Shown here: positions 1 to 8,607 of the stretch, piece after piece
Numbering within the stretch: the stretch's first letter is position 1
Layout of the letters: every line of letters begins with the position of its first letter
Assembly: GCA_002898015.1 (NCBI GenBank)
Contig: BDTM01000059.1
Location: 1 to 37,008, forward strand
From: a bacterium BMS3Bbin03
Lineage (GTDB): Bacteria; Zhuqueibacterota; JdFR-76; BMS3Abin05
Length of the DNA stretch: 37,008 nucleotides
Direction: 5' to 3'
Program-made: the position numbers and the translations under genes
Notes under the pieces: generated by a model
The model's database searches: none
Told to the model about the DNA's origin: nothing
Seen by the model: the letters and a program-made list of their open reading frames with translations, nothing else

Positions 1-3
1 CCC

Positions 4-66
4 CAATTCGTAATTCCTAATTCCTAATTCTCAACTCCTAATTCGTAATTCGTAATTCGTAATTTT
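4..66. repeat. Heptamer tandem repeat (TAATTCG-like), 9 units
   Basis: Nine consecutive 7-base units run from position 4 to 66. Three are exact TAATTCG (39-59), two are TAATTCC, and the rest differ by one to three bases. The array ends 2 bp from the stop codon of the FmdB-type gene, so it sits at the 3' end of that transcription unit. It is a short-sequence tandem repeat; no hairpin or coding role is visible. The array may extend left of the window. Confidence 0.85.
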
Positions 67-68
67 TA

Positions 69-437
69 TTAAACCACCTCATCCTCACTCAAACCGGCGC
101 CGCCCTTTTTCATGTTGTAGGCTTCCCGTTCCGCTTCATCGATGAGTTGATCCAGTTCTTCTTTGTCCATCTCTTCTCCCAACTCACTGCCCATTTTTTT
201 CATAAATTTGGCCACAGACTTCGGATCATTTTCATCCAGCCCGCCCCAGGCACTGGGATCGGACAACTTTTCAAACCGGTCTTCTTCCGATTGAACCGTC
301 GCAAACCGGGACACGGCCCGCACCATGTTTGTGCCGCCGCACCAACGGCATTTCAGCTCTCGCTTTTCATCACGTTTCAAGAACAAAAAATTGGTCCGCT
401 TACCGCAATCCAGACAGCGATATTCATAAATCGGCAT
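69..437 (-). CDS. FmdB-family zinc-ribbon protein
   Basis: A 122-residue protein opening with the typical MPIYEYRC start of the FmdB/CxxC_CxxC_SSSS family. C8 and C11 (CLDC) and C30 and C33 (CRWC) form a zinc ribbon within the first 35 residues. The rest is an acidic, helical tail (DENDPKSVAKFMKKMG), also common in this family, ending in Glu/Asp-rich sequence. Exact function is unknown; members are often called putative regulatory proteins. A GAGGTG ribosome-binding site lies 7 bases before the ATG. It is the last gene of the leftmost minus-strand run, about 50 bp after the biotin carrier gene. Confidence 0.85.
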   Translation of the reverse strand: MPIYEYRCLDCGKRTNFLFLKRDEKRELKCRWCGGTNMVRAVSRFATVQSEEDRFEKLSDPSAWGGLDENDPKSVAKFMKKMGSELGEEMDKEELDQLIDEAEREAYNMKKGGAGLSEDEVV

Positions 438-486
438 TGCTCCTCACCTCTTTTTTAAACAGGATACAAAGGATTATTTTAAATCT

Positions 487-999
487 TCACTCTGCATTAA
501 TTTCTAATAACACTGCATTTTTATCAATGGCTTCCCCCTGTTTTACGGCAATCGATCCGATCACGCCATTGACGGGGGACTTGATTTCATTTTCCATTTT
601 CATGGCTTCAATCAAAACCAGTCCCTGTCCCTTTTTCACACGGGCGCCTTTTTCCGCTTTTACACGAACCACAAGCCCGGGCATGGGCGCTTTTAGCAAA
701 ACGACACCTTCAGCGGATTCCGCGCCGCGTGTCAACTGTTTCAATAATCGGGAACGTTCATTTTCCACCTTTACACGATAAAATTGCCCATTAACAGCCA
801 CGGTATAATGACCATTCTGCGATTCTGCCCAGACATCGTACGGTTTCCCATCCACCAGGAGAGAATACACCGGTTTCTTCCCCACCTGTTTAAAATCAAC
901 CGTCATGGGTTTTTCGTTCAGAAGAAATTTTTTCTCCCCATTTTCCTCTTTCAAATCAAACGTATATTCTTTTTCTTCACTGGTGACAAAATATTTCAT
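487..999 (-). CDS. Biotin carboxyl carrier protein of an acyl-CoA carboxylase
   Basis: A 170-residue carrier protein. Its C-terminal 75 residues are a biotinyl/lipoyl domain with the biotinylation motif EAMKMEN; the biotin-accepting lysine is about residue 134. A Pro/Gly-containing APMPGLV segment sits before it, as usual. The N-terminal half resembles the pre-biotinyl beta-rich region of propionyl-CoA-type carriers. I start it at the ATG at 999, which has a GAGGTAAG site in front, and not at the in-frame ATG at 1050 that would overlap the preceding gene by about 50 bases. It begins 2 bp after the biotin carboxylase stop, so the two subunits are translationally coupled and surely partners. 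Confidence 0.9.
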   Translation of the reverse strand: MKYFVTSEEKEYTFDLKEENGEKKFLLNEKPMTVDFKQVGKKPVYSLLVDGKPYDVWAESQNGHYTVAVNGQFYRVKVENERSRLLKQLTRGAESAEGVVLLKAPMPGLVVRVKAEKGARVKKGQGLVLIEAMKMENEIKSPVNGVIGSIAVKQGEAIDKNAVLLEINAE

Positions 1000-1001
1000 T
1001 C

Positions 1002-2501
1002 TTACCTCATATTTTCCACACGTCCCGCCGTTTTCCAGGGGCTTTCCCATTTATGATGATGATTCGCAGAGGCACGGATTTCGGATGCGGCTTTTTGCCG
1101 ATCGATTAACAACGCCGCAATAGCCGCAATCTGCGAGAGGTTTTTCACATCCGCGCTTCCGTTCCGAAATTCTTTCTCCACAAAACCGGTATCAAAATGA
1201 CCCGTCTGAAAATTCTTATTCTTCATAACCGCCAGACCAAACGGAATCGTGGTTCGAATACCAAAGAGCCGGTATTCCTCGAGCGCACGTGCCATCCGTG
1301 CAACGGCTTCGTTTCGGTCTTTTCCCCAGACAATTAATTTTGAAAGAATCGAATCATAATAAAGTGAAACTTCGGAGTCTTCAAAGATACCGCTGTCTTC
1401 ACGAATTCCCGGGCCGCCAGGCGGCCGGAGATATTGAATTTTTCCTGCGGACGGCATGAAATTGTTCGCGGGATCTTCGGCGTAAATGCGCACTTCGATC
1501 GCATGACCCGTTTGCCTGATTTCTTCCTGTGAATAGCCCAACGGAATTCCGGAAGCGATCTTCAACTGCTCTTTAACCAGATCGATCCCGGTGGTCTCCT
1601 CGGTTACCGGGTGTTCCACCTGAAGCCGCGTATTCATCTCCAGAAAATAGTAGTTCAAATTTTTATCCACCAGGAACTCAATTGTGCCCGCATTCCGGTA
1701 GCCGCACGCCTGAGCCGCCCGAACAGCCGCCTCTCCCATTGCCTGACGCATTTCAGGAGTCAACAAAACCGACGGGCTCTCTTCGACAATCTTTTGATGC
1801 CGCCTCTGAATGGAACATTCCCGTTCACCCAGATGAATCACATGTCCGAATTTATCCGCAAGAATTTGAAACTCGATGTGACGCGGATTTTCCAGATATT
1901 TTTCGATGTACACACGATCGTCGCCAAAAGCCGACTTTGCTTCGGAACGCGCGGTCTGCAGCGCCGGCTGAAACTCTTCCCTTTTTGAAACAACCCGCAT
2001 CCCCTTGCCGCCGCCGCCCGCGGCCGCTTTCAGGAGCACCGGAAACCCGATTTCCTCCGCCGTTTTCAGCGCCTCCGCCTCATCAGAAATGGGCTCCAGT
2101 GTGCCGGGCACGGTCGGAACACCGGCTTCTTTCATCCGCTGCCGGGCCACCGTTTTGTCGCCCATAAGTCGAATGGCTTCCGCCGGCGGTCCGATCCAGA
2201 TTAAACCGGCTTTTTCCACACGCGCCGCAAAATCGCCATTTTCTGCCAGGAACCCATAGCCCGGATGAACGGCATCCGCTCCCGCTTTGAGTGCCGTGGC
2301 AATGATTCGATCCTGCACGAGGTAGCTTTCTGAAGAGGGCGCTTTCCCGATGGGGTAGGCTTCGTCGGCCAATCGCGTGTGCAGGCTGAGTCGATCCACT
2401 TCGGAGTAAACCGCCACTGTCCGAATGCCCATTTCGCGGCATCCGCGAATGATCCGAACTGCAATTTCACCTCGATTGGCAATCAATACGTTGTGAATCA
2501 A
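1002..2501 (-). CDS. accC: Biotin carboxylase subunit of acyl-CoA carboxylase
   Basis: A 499-residue biotin carboxylase, somewhat longer than the roughly 450 of AccC. It makes carboxyphospho-biotin from bicarbonate and ATP on the carrier encoded next door. Visible motifs are the N-terminal VLIANRGEIAVRIIR, the glycine-rich ATP loop KAAAGGGGKGMR, and the catalytic-site stretch EMNTRLQVEHPVTE. I favour the TTG at 2501: GGAGG stands 4 bases upstream and the sequence then reads IHNVLIANRGEIA as family members begin. An in-frame ATG at 2558 would add 19 residues with no obvious ribosome-binding site. Whether the final acyl substrate is propionyl-CoA or another acyl-CoA depends on the carboxyltransferase at 6594-8144. 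Confidence 0.93.
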   Translation of the reverse strand: MIHNVLIANRGEIAVRIIRGCREMGIRTVAVYSEVDRLSLHTRLADEAYPIGKAPSSESYLVQDRIIATALKAGADAVHPGYGFLAENGDFAARVEKAGLIWIGPPAEAIRLMGDKTVARQRMKEAGVPTVPGTLEPISDEAEALKTAEEIGFPVLLKAAAGGGGKGMRVVSKREEFQPALQTARSEAKSAFGDDRVYIEKYLENPRHIEFQILADKFGHVIHLGERECSIQRRHQKIVEESPSVLLTPEMRQAMGEAAVRAAQACGYRNAGTIEFLVDKNLNYYFLEMNTRLQVEHPVTEETTGIDLVKEQLKIASGIPLGYSQEEIRQTGHAIEVRIYAEDPANNFMPSAGKIQYLRPPGGPGIREDSGIFEDSEVSLYYDSILSKLIVWGKDRNEAVARMARALEEYRLFGIRTTIPFGLAVMKNKNFQTGHFDTGFVEKEFRNGSADVKNLSQIAAIAALLIDRQKAASEIRASANHHHKWESPWKTAGRVENMR

Positions 2502-2560
2502 TTGACCTCCTTCAATTTTTTTGGCAAAGACCGATTCATGGGGCGGTGCAAAAACCATTA

Positions 2561-2920
2561 TTAAATTTGATTGCCGTCTCCCCGGTTAAAATCCTGCAAA
2601 GCCTGGCCGACGGATTTGTAAACATTCAGGAGGCGGCCCAATTGCGCAATGTCGATTAACCTTTGTACCCTGGGCTGCGGGTTGACGATCTTAATTTCAC
2701 CGTTGTAATTCTTGACATTTCTCAGCCCGAAAAGGATGGCTCCCAGGCCTGTGCTGTCGATGTCCGTCACGCCCCCAAGATCAAGAATGACGTGCGGAGA
2801 TTCTTCCAGAAAAACACGCAGGAATTCCTTTTTCAAATCAGCAGCATTTGAAGCGTCGATCTTGGACTCTTCCGGGCGGCAGACCACAATACTTTCGAAT
2901 TGTTCTGTGATTAGCTTCAT
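2561..2920 (-). CDS. STAS-domain anti-sigma-factor antagonist (SpoIIAA/RsbV-like)
   Basis: A 119-residue single STAS domain. The signature stretch VILDLGGVTDIDSTGLGAIL carries the phosphorylatable serine (S56) in the DST motif, so it should be a working substrate of an RsbW/SpoIIAB-type kinase. In the family, the dephosphorylated form binds the anti-sigma kinase and frees a sigma factor or other target. An AGGTG site precedes the ATG. It sits between the M16 peptidase and the biotin carboxylase, an unexpected neighbour for either. A possible partner is the STAS-HATPase fusion encoded at 16159-17211; that link is inference. Confidence 0.88.
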   Translation of the reverse strand: MKLITEQFESIVVCRPEESKIDASNAADLKKEFLRVFLEESPHVILDLGGVTDIDSTGLGAILFGLRNVKNYNGEIKIVNPQPRVQRLIDIAQLGRLLNVYKSVGQALQDFNRGDGNQI

Positions 2921-2955
2921 TCGAACACCTGTCCTTTAAAATTTCGGGTCCATTT

Positions 2956-5565
2956 TCAAACTTTTTTAATTACGATAATCACAAATTTATGATCGCCAAA
3001 ATATTTCCTGGCGATGCTTTTGACATTTTCTTTTGTCACTCTCTTCATCCGGTCGAAAAGGGTTGTCCAGACTTTATAATTGCCAAATGCAAATTCACTC
3101 AGTCCAAGAAAATAGGCTTGATTCTCCCGGGGGAGCTGCCGCATAAGATAGCGCCCGATCACCCGATTGATCGACCGCTGAACCTCCCGGTCCGTTAGTT
3201 CCGTTTCCGAGAATTGCTGAATTTCACCCATCATGCCTTTCTCTGCCGCCTTTACATTCTGCGGCCGGGTGCTCATAGACGCCGTAAAATAGGGCAATTT
3301 ATTCATCACAACAGACGATCCGATCGAATACGCCCAACCTTTTTGTTCCCGCAGATAAAACGCCATTCGGGAGGATAAAATTGAATTCATGACCATGAGC
3401 GCCGGGTAGTCGGCCGGATCAAACTGATTCAGAGGTTTTCCAATGAAGATATACGACTGTCCCCGGCCGCGGTTTATCTCAAGTCGTGTGGTTTGGGTCA
3501 ATTGTTTCAGCCTGGGTGAGAATTTCTCCGGCTCCGCCCCCGTGTTCCATTTCCCGAAATATTTTTCGATTAAATTCATCATGTCACCGGCGGGGCGGTT
3601 TGTGACGACCGTGAGAATCAAATTCTCCGGGGCAAAATAGTGTTTATAATAACGTGTTAAGTCGCCCGGTGTAATGGATTTAATTTCGGCCGGACGGCCC
3701 AGAATGGGTCTCGACAAAAGTGAATCCGAAAATATTTGTTTTGAAAAAATGCCGCCGGTCAGTGCACGTGCAGACCGGCTCTGGCGGCTCGCCTGATTGG
3801 CCAGCTCTGCCTTCACATTTTCCAGATCTTCTTTGTTGAATTTCGGGTCTTCCACCAATTCCGCCAGAATCCTGAGCGAAGGGATTTCATAATCTTCGAT
3901 GCTTTCCATTCGAATATACGAATAGAACCGGGTGAGATAGTAATTGTCATACGGAATGTAAGGATTGTCATGCACTTTCAAATGCGTCCCCATGGCTTCG
4001 AGGGTATCGCTCAAAGCCTTTTCCGAAAAATGCCGGGTGCCTTTGGGGAGCATGTAATGAAGAACCTCCGTGATTCCGTTTTTCCCCTGCGGTTCCATTA
4101 AAAGCCGGTTTTTGGCCAGAATATGAAAGCCGGTTACCCTGGAACCCGAACTTTGCTTCACAATGACCATCAGTCCATTTTGAAGTCTCTTTTTTTCGTA
4201 GCGGGGCAACGATTTATTTTCCTTTACGGCCTGCTCCTTTGGCTCAGGCTTCATCACCGTCAGCACCGGCCTGATATTCGTCAAATACTTCTCAGCCACG
4301 CGCCGGACCTCTTCGGGCGTTACCTTTTGAATGTGTGTGCCGTAAGATTTCAGGAAATCGTAGCCGCCCAGGTAAAGGTAAGTGGCTTTCATCATTCCGA
4401 AATAATGGGGACGTTCGAATAAATAAATATTTTCGGCTCGAATCGAATTGATGAGGTGCCGCAGTTTTAAGGGGGAGACCGGCTGTTCGGCCAGTTGCCG
4501 GAATACATCCCGGATGCCTTCCATGATCTTCCGGGAGGAAACGCCGGGAGCCAGTGCCGCATCAATTTTCAACAACGACAGATCCGGGTGAACAATATAA
4601 TCGGAGTTTATCCGGAAAACGGCCGGCGGATTCGATTGCTGAAATTTCAGAGACAGGTCTTCATTCAATATTGAATTCAGAATTTCAAACGCGTAATAAT
4701 CCGGATCTGAATATTTGGGCGCCGGAATGCCCATCGAAAAAAGCGGGCGACTGGTCTTTCCGTGTGTCACAAAAACCCCTTCACTCCGAACCGGCTGCCG
4801 TTTGATGGTCACCGGCACGGGCACATCTCCGGGGGGGTAAGGCCCAAAATACTTTGCCACCACTTTTTTCATGTCCGGCGTGTAAAAATCACCAATAATC
4901 ACCACCACCATGTTGTTTGGAACGTACTGTGATTTGTAATACGTGTACACCTGATCACGCGTTGTGTTTGCCAGAGACGCGTAGGAACCCAGCACGGGAT
5001 AAGTGTACATGGTGCCCTTAAAATAAAGGTAATTGAACAACTCTTCAGCCGCGTAAGACGGGTGCACCCGATCTTTTGCGATTTCTTCCAGCACAATTTT
5101 TCGCTCTTTTTTGAATTTTTCAGGCAAAATCGTGGAGTTAAACAGCATGTCCGCCTGAATGTCCAGAGCCGTTTCGAAATGGTCTTTCGGTGACAAAACC
5201 ATGAAATCCGTGTAATCCCAGTCGGTGTGGGCATTATTGTACGCCCCGATAAAATCCATTTCGTCGTAAAGCTGCTTCTGGGTGCGCGTTTTAGTGCCGT
5301 TGAAAAGCAAGTGTTCAAGATAATGAGAGGCACCGTTAATGTCGGGCGTTTCGTTCCGCACGCCGGTTTTGATAATGACAACCGAAGCGATGACGGGGTT
5401 GGAATGATTTTCCACATAAATGACTTCCATGCCGTTCTCCAGCACCGAGAACTCGACGGGATTAATTGATCCTGTTTGAGCAAAGAGGAAAATCGGAAAA
5501 AAGACGATACCGGCACACAAAATTCCATTCACCAGATACACGAATCGATGGCTTTTCTTCTTCAT
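2956..5565 (-). CDS. Secreted M16 family zinc metallopeptidase, two-domain
   Basis: An 869-residue pitrilysin/insulinase-type peptidase with an N-terminal signal peptide (KKK start, then a hydrophobic stretch to about residue 29), so probably periplasmic or lipid-surface located. The first half contains the inverted zinc motif HYLEH (H81, E84, H85) and the distal glutamate near residue 161 in VLEEIAKDR, about 76 residues later as expected. The second half repeats the M16 fold but lacks the HxxEH motif (ITEVLHYML), which is normal for the inactive partner domain. Of two close ATGs (5571, 5565) the second has AGAGGG at better spacing (9 bases). It lies between the zinc-ribbon membrane protein and the STAS gene. 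Confidence 0.92.
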   Translation of the reverse strand: MKKKSHRFVYLVNGILCAGIVFFPIFLFAQTGSINPVEFSVLENGMEVIYVENHSNPVIASVVIIKTGVRNETPDINGASHYLEHLLFNGTKTRTQKQLYDEMDFIGAYNNAHTDWDYTDFMVLSPKDHFETALDIQADMLFNSTILPEKFKKERKIVLEEIAKDRVHPSYAAEELFNYLYFKGTMYTYPVLGSYASLANTTRDQVYTYYKSQYVPNNMVVVIIGDFYTPDMKKVVAKYFGPYPPGDVPVPVTIKRQPVRSEGVFVTHGKTSRPLFSMGIPAPKYSDPDYYAFEILNSILNEDLSLKFQQSNPPAVFRINSDYIVHPDLSLLKIDAALAPGVSSRKIMEGIRDVFRQLAEQPVSPLKLRHLINSIRAENIYLFERPHYFGMMKATYLYLGGYDFLKSYGTHIQKVTPEEVRRVAEKYLTNIRPVLTVMKPEPKEQAVKENKSLPRYEKKRLQNGLMVIVKQSSGSRVTGFHILAKNRLLMEPQGKNGITEVLHYMLPKGTRHFSEKALSDTLEAMGTHLKVHDNPYIPYDNYYLTRFYSYIRMESIEDYEIPSLRILAELVEDPKFNKEDLENVKAELANQASRQSRSARALTGGIFSKQIFSDSLLSRPILGRPAEIKSITPGDLTRYYKHYFAPENLILTVVTNRPAGDMMNLIEKYFGKWNTGAEPEKFSPRLKQLTQTTRLEINRGRGQSYIFIGKPLNQFDPADYPALMVMNSILSSRMAFYLREQKGWAYSIGSSVVMNKLPYFTASMSTRPQNVKAAEKGMMGEIQQFSETELTDREVQRSINRVIGRYLMRQLPRENQAYFLGLSEFAFGNYKVWTTLFDRMKRVTKENVKSIARKYFGDHKFVIIVIKKV

Positions 5566-5588
5566 AATCATTTTCCCTCTGTTTTAAA

Positions 5589-5780
5589 CTACAAATGCAA
5601 CAACCTCAACAGGAGTCTCAGAAGCGGGTAGGCAAAAATGATAGCCAGTAAAATGGCCGCCCATTTCAAAGATGATTTTTGCTCCGGAAATTCATAGCCG
5701 CAGTAAGGACACACATCCGCAGCCTTATCGACGGGCAGGGCACATCCGGGGCACTCTTTTTCATTTTTTCCGATTTCCAT
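5589..5780 (-). CDS. Small zinc-ribbon protein with one membrane helix
   Basis: A 63-residue protein. The first 30 residues form a zinc ribbon with paired motifs CPGC (10-13) and CPYC (about 25-28); residues about 39-60 form one strongly hydrophobic transmembrane segment (WAAILLAIIFAYPLLRLLL). Such single-pass zinc-ribbon proteins are widespread and mostly uncharacterised. A GAGGGG site lies just before the ATG, and the gene overlaps the end of the nitroreductase gene by 20 bases, which supports its being real and co-translated. Confidence 0.75.
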   Translation of the reverse strand: MEIGKNEKECPGCALPVDKAADVCPYCGYEFPEQKSSLKWAAILLAIIFAYPLLRLLLRLLHL

Positions 5781-6597
5781 TTTCCCCTCGGTTATTTATT
5801 TCCGAATGATCCGTTTTTTTGAACACGGCTTTCTGCAACGCCGCTTCTGCATCATTGAATCGAGATAAATAATACCGCAATTTATTTTCAAAAGTAGACG
5901 TTAAATTCGTCAGTTTGTAACCCATCTTCATCTGCTGATACCAATCGTCCAGGTCTTCCCGGTACAACGGCCCGTACTTTTGCCGAAAGACAACATCCCG
6001 TTTCTGAAATCGCGGCGGAATGCCCGTGGAAGCCGTCTTCCGGTAACCCAATGCAATCGTGGCAATCGGGATCACGCCCTCCAGCAGGTGCATTTTTTCT
6101 TTTAAAAACGGGATGTCCAACAGCCCGGATTTACCGGTATCGGAAAGCATCACGGACGAAAGTCCCAAACCTTCCGCAGCCATCGTCATCGCCATCGCCG
6201 CCAGCCCGGCATTGAACACGGCCATTGTGTGACTCAAGAGCGTGTCGGTGACGAACTCCGTCAAAATCCGGCCGATTCGATGCACATCACTGCAAACGAC
6301 AATCGCCCGGTTGGCATTAAAAGGGATTTTGGTGCCAAAGGTTTCCTGCCATTCCTCATGTGTGAATGTGATGAACGCCCACGTCTGCAAATTTACCGAG
6401 CTGGGCGCAAACCGTCCGGCTTCCAGAATGGCGGACAGGGCTTCATCGGAGATGGGCTCGTCCGTAAACCGGCGGCAACTGCGGCGTTTTAAAAGGGCCT
6501 CCAGAACCGGGTGCCCGTCAGCCATTTTCCCGGAATTCGACCCGCCGGTGAAAAGGTACCGGAAATTATTTAATCGTTTCCTGATTTTCAGACTCAC
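5761..6597 (-). CDS. Nitroreductase-family FMN-dependent oxidoreductase
   Basis: A protein of up to 278 residues of the nitroreductase fold, which uses FMN and NAD(P)H. The diagnostic N-terminal stretch [16 protein letters not shown] is followed by [19 protein letters not shown] (FMN contacts and substrate loop). The FMN-binding GLGLSSVML region comes mid-protein and a GYR segment later. The longest frame starts with GTG at 6597, overlapping the carboxyltransferase stop (GTGA). An ATG at 6525 matches the usual family start more closely, so the first 24 residues may not be real. The true substrate cannot be told from sequence. The C-terminal 60 residues are charged and not typical of the family core. 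Confidence 0.85.
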   Translation of the reverse strand: MSLKIRKRLNNFRYLFTGGSNSGKMADGHPVLEALLKRRSCRRFTDEPISDEALSAILEAGRFAPSSVNLQTWAFITFTHEEWQETFGTKIPFNANRAIVVCSDVHRIGRILTEFVTDTLLSHTMAVFNAGLAAMAMTMAAEGLGLSSVMLSDTGKSGLLDIPFLKEKMHLLEGVIPIATIALGYRKTASTGIPPRFQKRDVVFRQKYGPLYREDLDDWYQQMKMGYKLTNLTSTFENKLRYYLSRFNDAEAALQKAVFKKTDHSEINNRGENGNRKK

Positions 6598-8144
6598 AAC
6601 GGAATATTCCCGTGTTTTTTCTTCGGATTGTGATCCACTTTATTCTTAACCATTTCAAGGGCCCGAATGAGTTTGGGGCGGGTTTGCGACGGCTCGATCA
6701 CATCGTCCACGTAGCCCCTGTCGGCAACAATATAAGGATTTGCCAGATGTTCCCGGTACTCTGCCTCCAATTTCTTAAGCGCTTCCTCCGGATTCCCGGC
6801 CGTTTTAATCTCTTTTCTGAAAATGATCTCCACCGCCCCTTTCGGCCCCATGACGGCGATTTCCGCGGACGGCCAGGCGTAGTTAATGTCCCCGCGAATA
6901 TGCTTCGAGCTCATCACATCGTAGGCACCGCCGTAAGCTTTTCGCACAATCACGGTAATTTTAGGCACCGTGGCATCACAATAAGCGTACAAAAGTTTCG
7001 CACCATTTTTTATAATACCCCGCCATTCCTGATCGGTTCCCGGCAGGAAGCCCGGCACATCCACGAACGTGATGATCGGTATATTAAACGCATCACAAAA
7101 GCGGACAAATCGACTGGCCTTGATGGACGAATCAATATCCAGCACGCCTGCGAGATAGGCCGGCTGGTTCGCCACAATTCCAACGGACCGGCCATTTAAC
7201 CGGGAAAACCCAACCACAATATTTTGAGCGTAATCCGGGTGAATTTCAAAAAATGCACCCTTGTCAAACACGTGCGTGAAAATATCCTTCATATCGTAGG
7301 GTTTGTTTGGGTTGTCGGGGACAATCGTATTTAACGCTTCGTCCGCCCGGTCGGGATCATCTCCGGTATCCAAAATGGGTGGATCTTCCATATTGTTCTG
7401 CGGAATGTAACTCAGCAGCCGCCTGGCGTTCATGATGGCGTCTGCTTCATTTTCCGCTGCAAGATGGGCCACACCGCTTTTTGAGGCGTGCGTCATCGCG
7501 CCGCCCAGTTCTTCAAAACTGACATCTTCGTGCGTGACGGTTTTGACGACATTCGGACCGGTCACAAACATGTAGCTGGTCTTTTTCACCATGATGATAA
7601 AATCCGTGATGGCCGGCGAATAGACCGCCCCGCCGGCACAGGGACCGAGGATGAGTGAAATTTGCGGAATGACGCCGGAGGCCAGAGTATTTCTCAAAAA
7701 GATTTCCGCATAAGCCCCCAGACTCGCCACACCCTCCTGGATCCGTGCCCCGCCGGAATCGTTCAGCCCAATGACAGGCGCCCCCACTTTCATGGCCAAA
7801 TCCATGATTTTGCAGATTTTTTGTCCGTGCGCTTCGGAGAGTGAACCGCCAAGAACCGTAAAATCTTGTGAGAACACAAACACCGGCCGGCCGTCGATTG
7901 TTCCGTATCCTGTGACCACGCCGTCGCCAAAATAGCGCTGTTTCTCCAGACCAAATTCGGTGGAGCGGTGGCGGACAAGCATGTCCACTTCTTCAAAACT
8001 GTCTTCATCCAACAAAAGCTGCAAACGTTCCCGGGCGGTTAGTTTTCCTTTTTGATGCTGCGCATCGATGCGTTTCTGGCCGCCTCCTAACTGTGCCTCT
8101 GCCTTTCGTTTCCGCAAGCGTTTTATCTTTTCCTCGGGATTCAT
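6594..8144 (-). CDS. Acyl-CoA carboxylase carboxyltransferase subunit (PccB/MmdA type)
   Basis: A 516-residue carboxyltransferase of the crotonase-fold family that moves the carboxyl group from biotin to an acyl-CoA, most likely propionyl-CoA to give methylmalonyl-CoA. Landmarks are the N-terminal [19 protein letters not shown], the oxyanion-hole stretch [36 protein letters not shown], and in the C-terminal half [14 protein letters not shown]. Length is usual for PccB. Biotin carboxylase and carrier genes lie in the same run at 487-2501, so a carboxylase is favoured over a sodium-pumping decarboxylase. Its ATG overlaps the stop of the B12 subunit gene (ATGA), which ties it to the mutase operon. 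Confidence 0.92.
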   Translation of the reverse strand: MNPEEKIKRLRKRKAEAQLGGGQKRIDAQHQKGKLTARERLQLLLDEDSFEEVDMLVRHRSTEFGLEKQRYFGDGVVTGYGTIDGRPVFVFSQDFTVLGGSLSEAHGQKICKIMDLAMKVGAPVIGLNDSGGARIQEGVASLGAYAEIFLRNTLASGVIPQISLILGPCAGGAVYSPAITDFIIMVKKTSYMFVTGPNVVKTVTHEDVSFEELGGAMTHASKSGVAHLAAENEADAIMNARRLLSYIPQNNMEDPPILDTGDDPDRADEALNTIVPDNPNKPYDMKDIFTHVFDKGAFFEIHPDYAQNIVVGFSRLNGRSVGIVANQPAYLAGVLDIDSSIKASRFVRFCDAFNIPIITFVDVPGFLPGTDQEWRGIIKNGAKLLYAYCDATVPKITVIVRKAYGGAYDVMSSKHIRGDINYAWPSAEIAVMGPKGAVEIIFRKEIKTAGNPEEALKKLEAEYREHLANPYIVADRGYVDDVIEPSQTRPKLIRALEMVKNKVDHNPKKKHGNIPL

Positions 8145-8575
8145 GAATCAACCTCTTCTTTTTCCACCGCCCTGCGATTTTTTTCACACCACTCTTTAAT
8201 GTATGCCACGATGTCGTTTGTATTGGTGCCGGGGCCAAAAAGTTTGCCGGTACCCATCTTTTCCAATTTTTGAATGTCTTCTTCCGAAATGATGCCGCCG
8301 CCTGTCAGAAGGACATCATCCATGCCGTTTTCACGCATCAGTTCCAGAACACGGGGGAAAATGGTCATGTGTGCACCGGACAAAATGCTCAGGCCGATGA
8401 CATCCACATCTTCCTGAAGCGACGCTTCCACAATCATCTCCGGCGTTTGCCTCAATCCGGCATAAATGACCTCCATGCCGGCATCCCGTAACGAGGCTGC
8501 AATGACTTTAGCCCCCCGGTCATGGCCGTCCAGTCCGGGTTTCGCAATTAACACACGAATCTTCCGTTCTTTCAT
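8141..8575 (-). CDS. Cobalamin-binding small subunit of acyl-CoA mutase
   Basis: A 144-residue B12-binding domain. It shows all base-off/His-on motifs: DGHDRG (D16, H18 as cobalt ligand, G21), the SIL turn near residue 63, and the TGGG near 92. Standalone small subunits of this size pair with separate large subunits in two-gene methylmalonyl-CoA and isobutyryl-CoA mutases. The ATG at 8575 has GGGAG 7 bases upstream and gives the usual family start ([20 protein letters not shown]). A longer in-frame start at 8695 would overlap the large-subunit gene and is unlikely. It begins 32 bp after the large-subunit stop. Confidence 0.93.
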   Translation of the reverse strand: MKERKIRVLIAKPGLDGHDRGAKVIAASLRDAGMEVIYAGLRQTPEMIVEASLQEDVDVIGLSILSGAHMTIFPRVLELMRENGMDDVLLTGGGIISEEDIQKLEKMGTGKLFGPGTNTNDIVAYIKEWCEKNRRAVEKEEVDS

Positions 8576-8607
8576 AATTTGACTCCCGATTTTTATCTGA
8601 TTCACTT

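Noticed and set aside
147..781. Plus-strand open frames across the FmdB and biotin-carrier genes
   Set aside because: They are antisense shadows of clearly recognisable minus-strand genes and show no family features.
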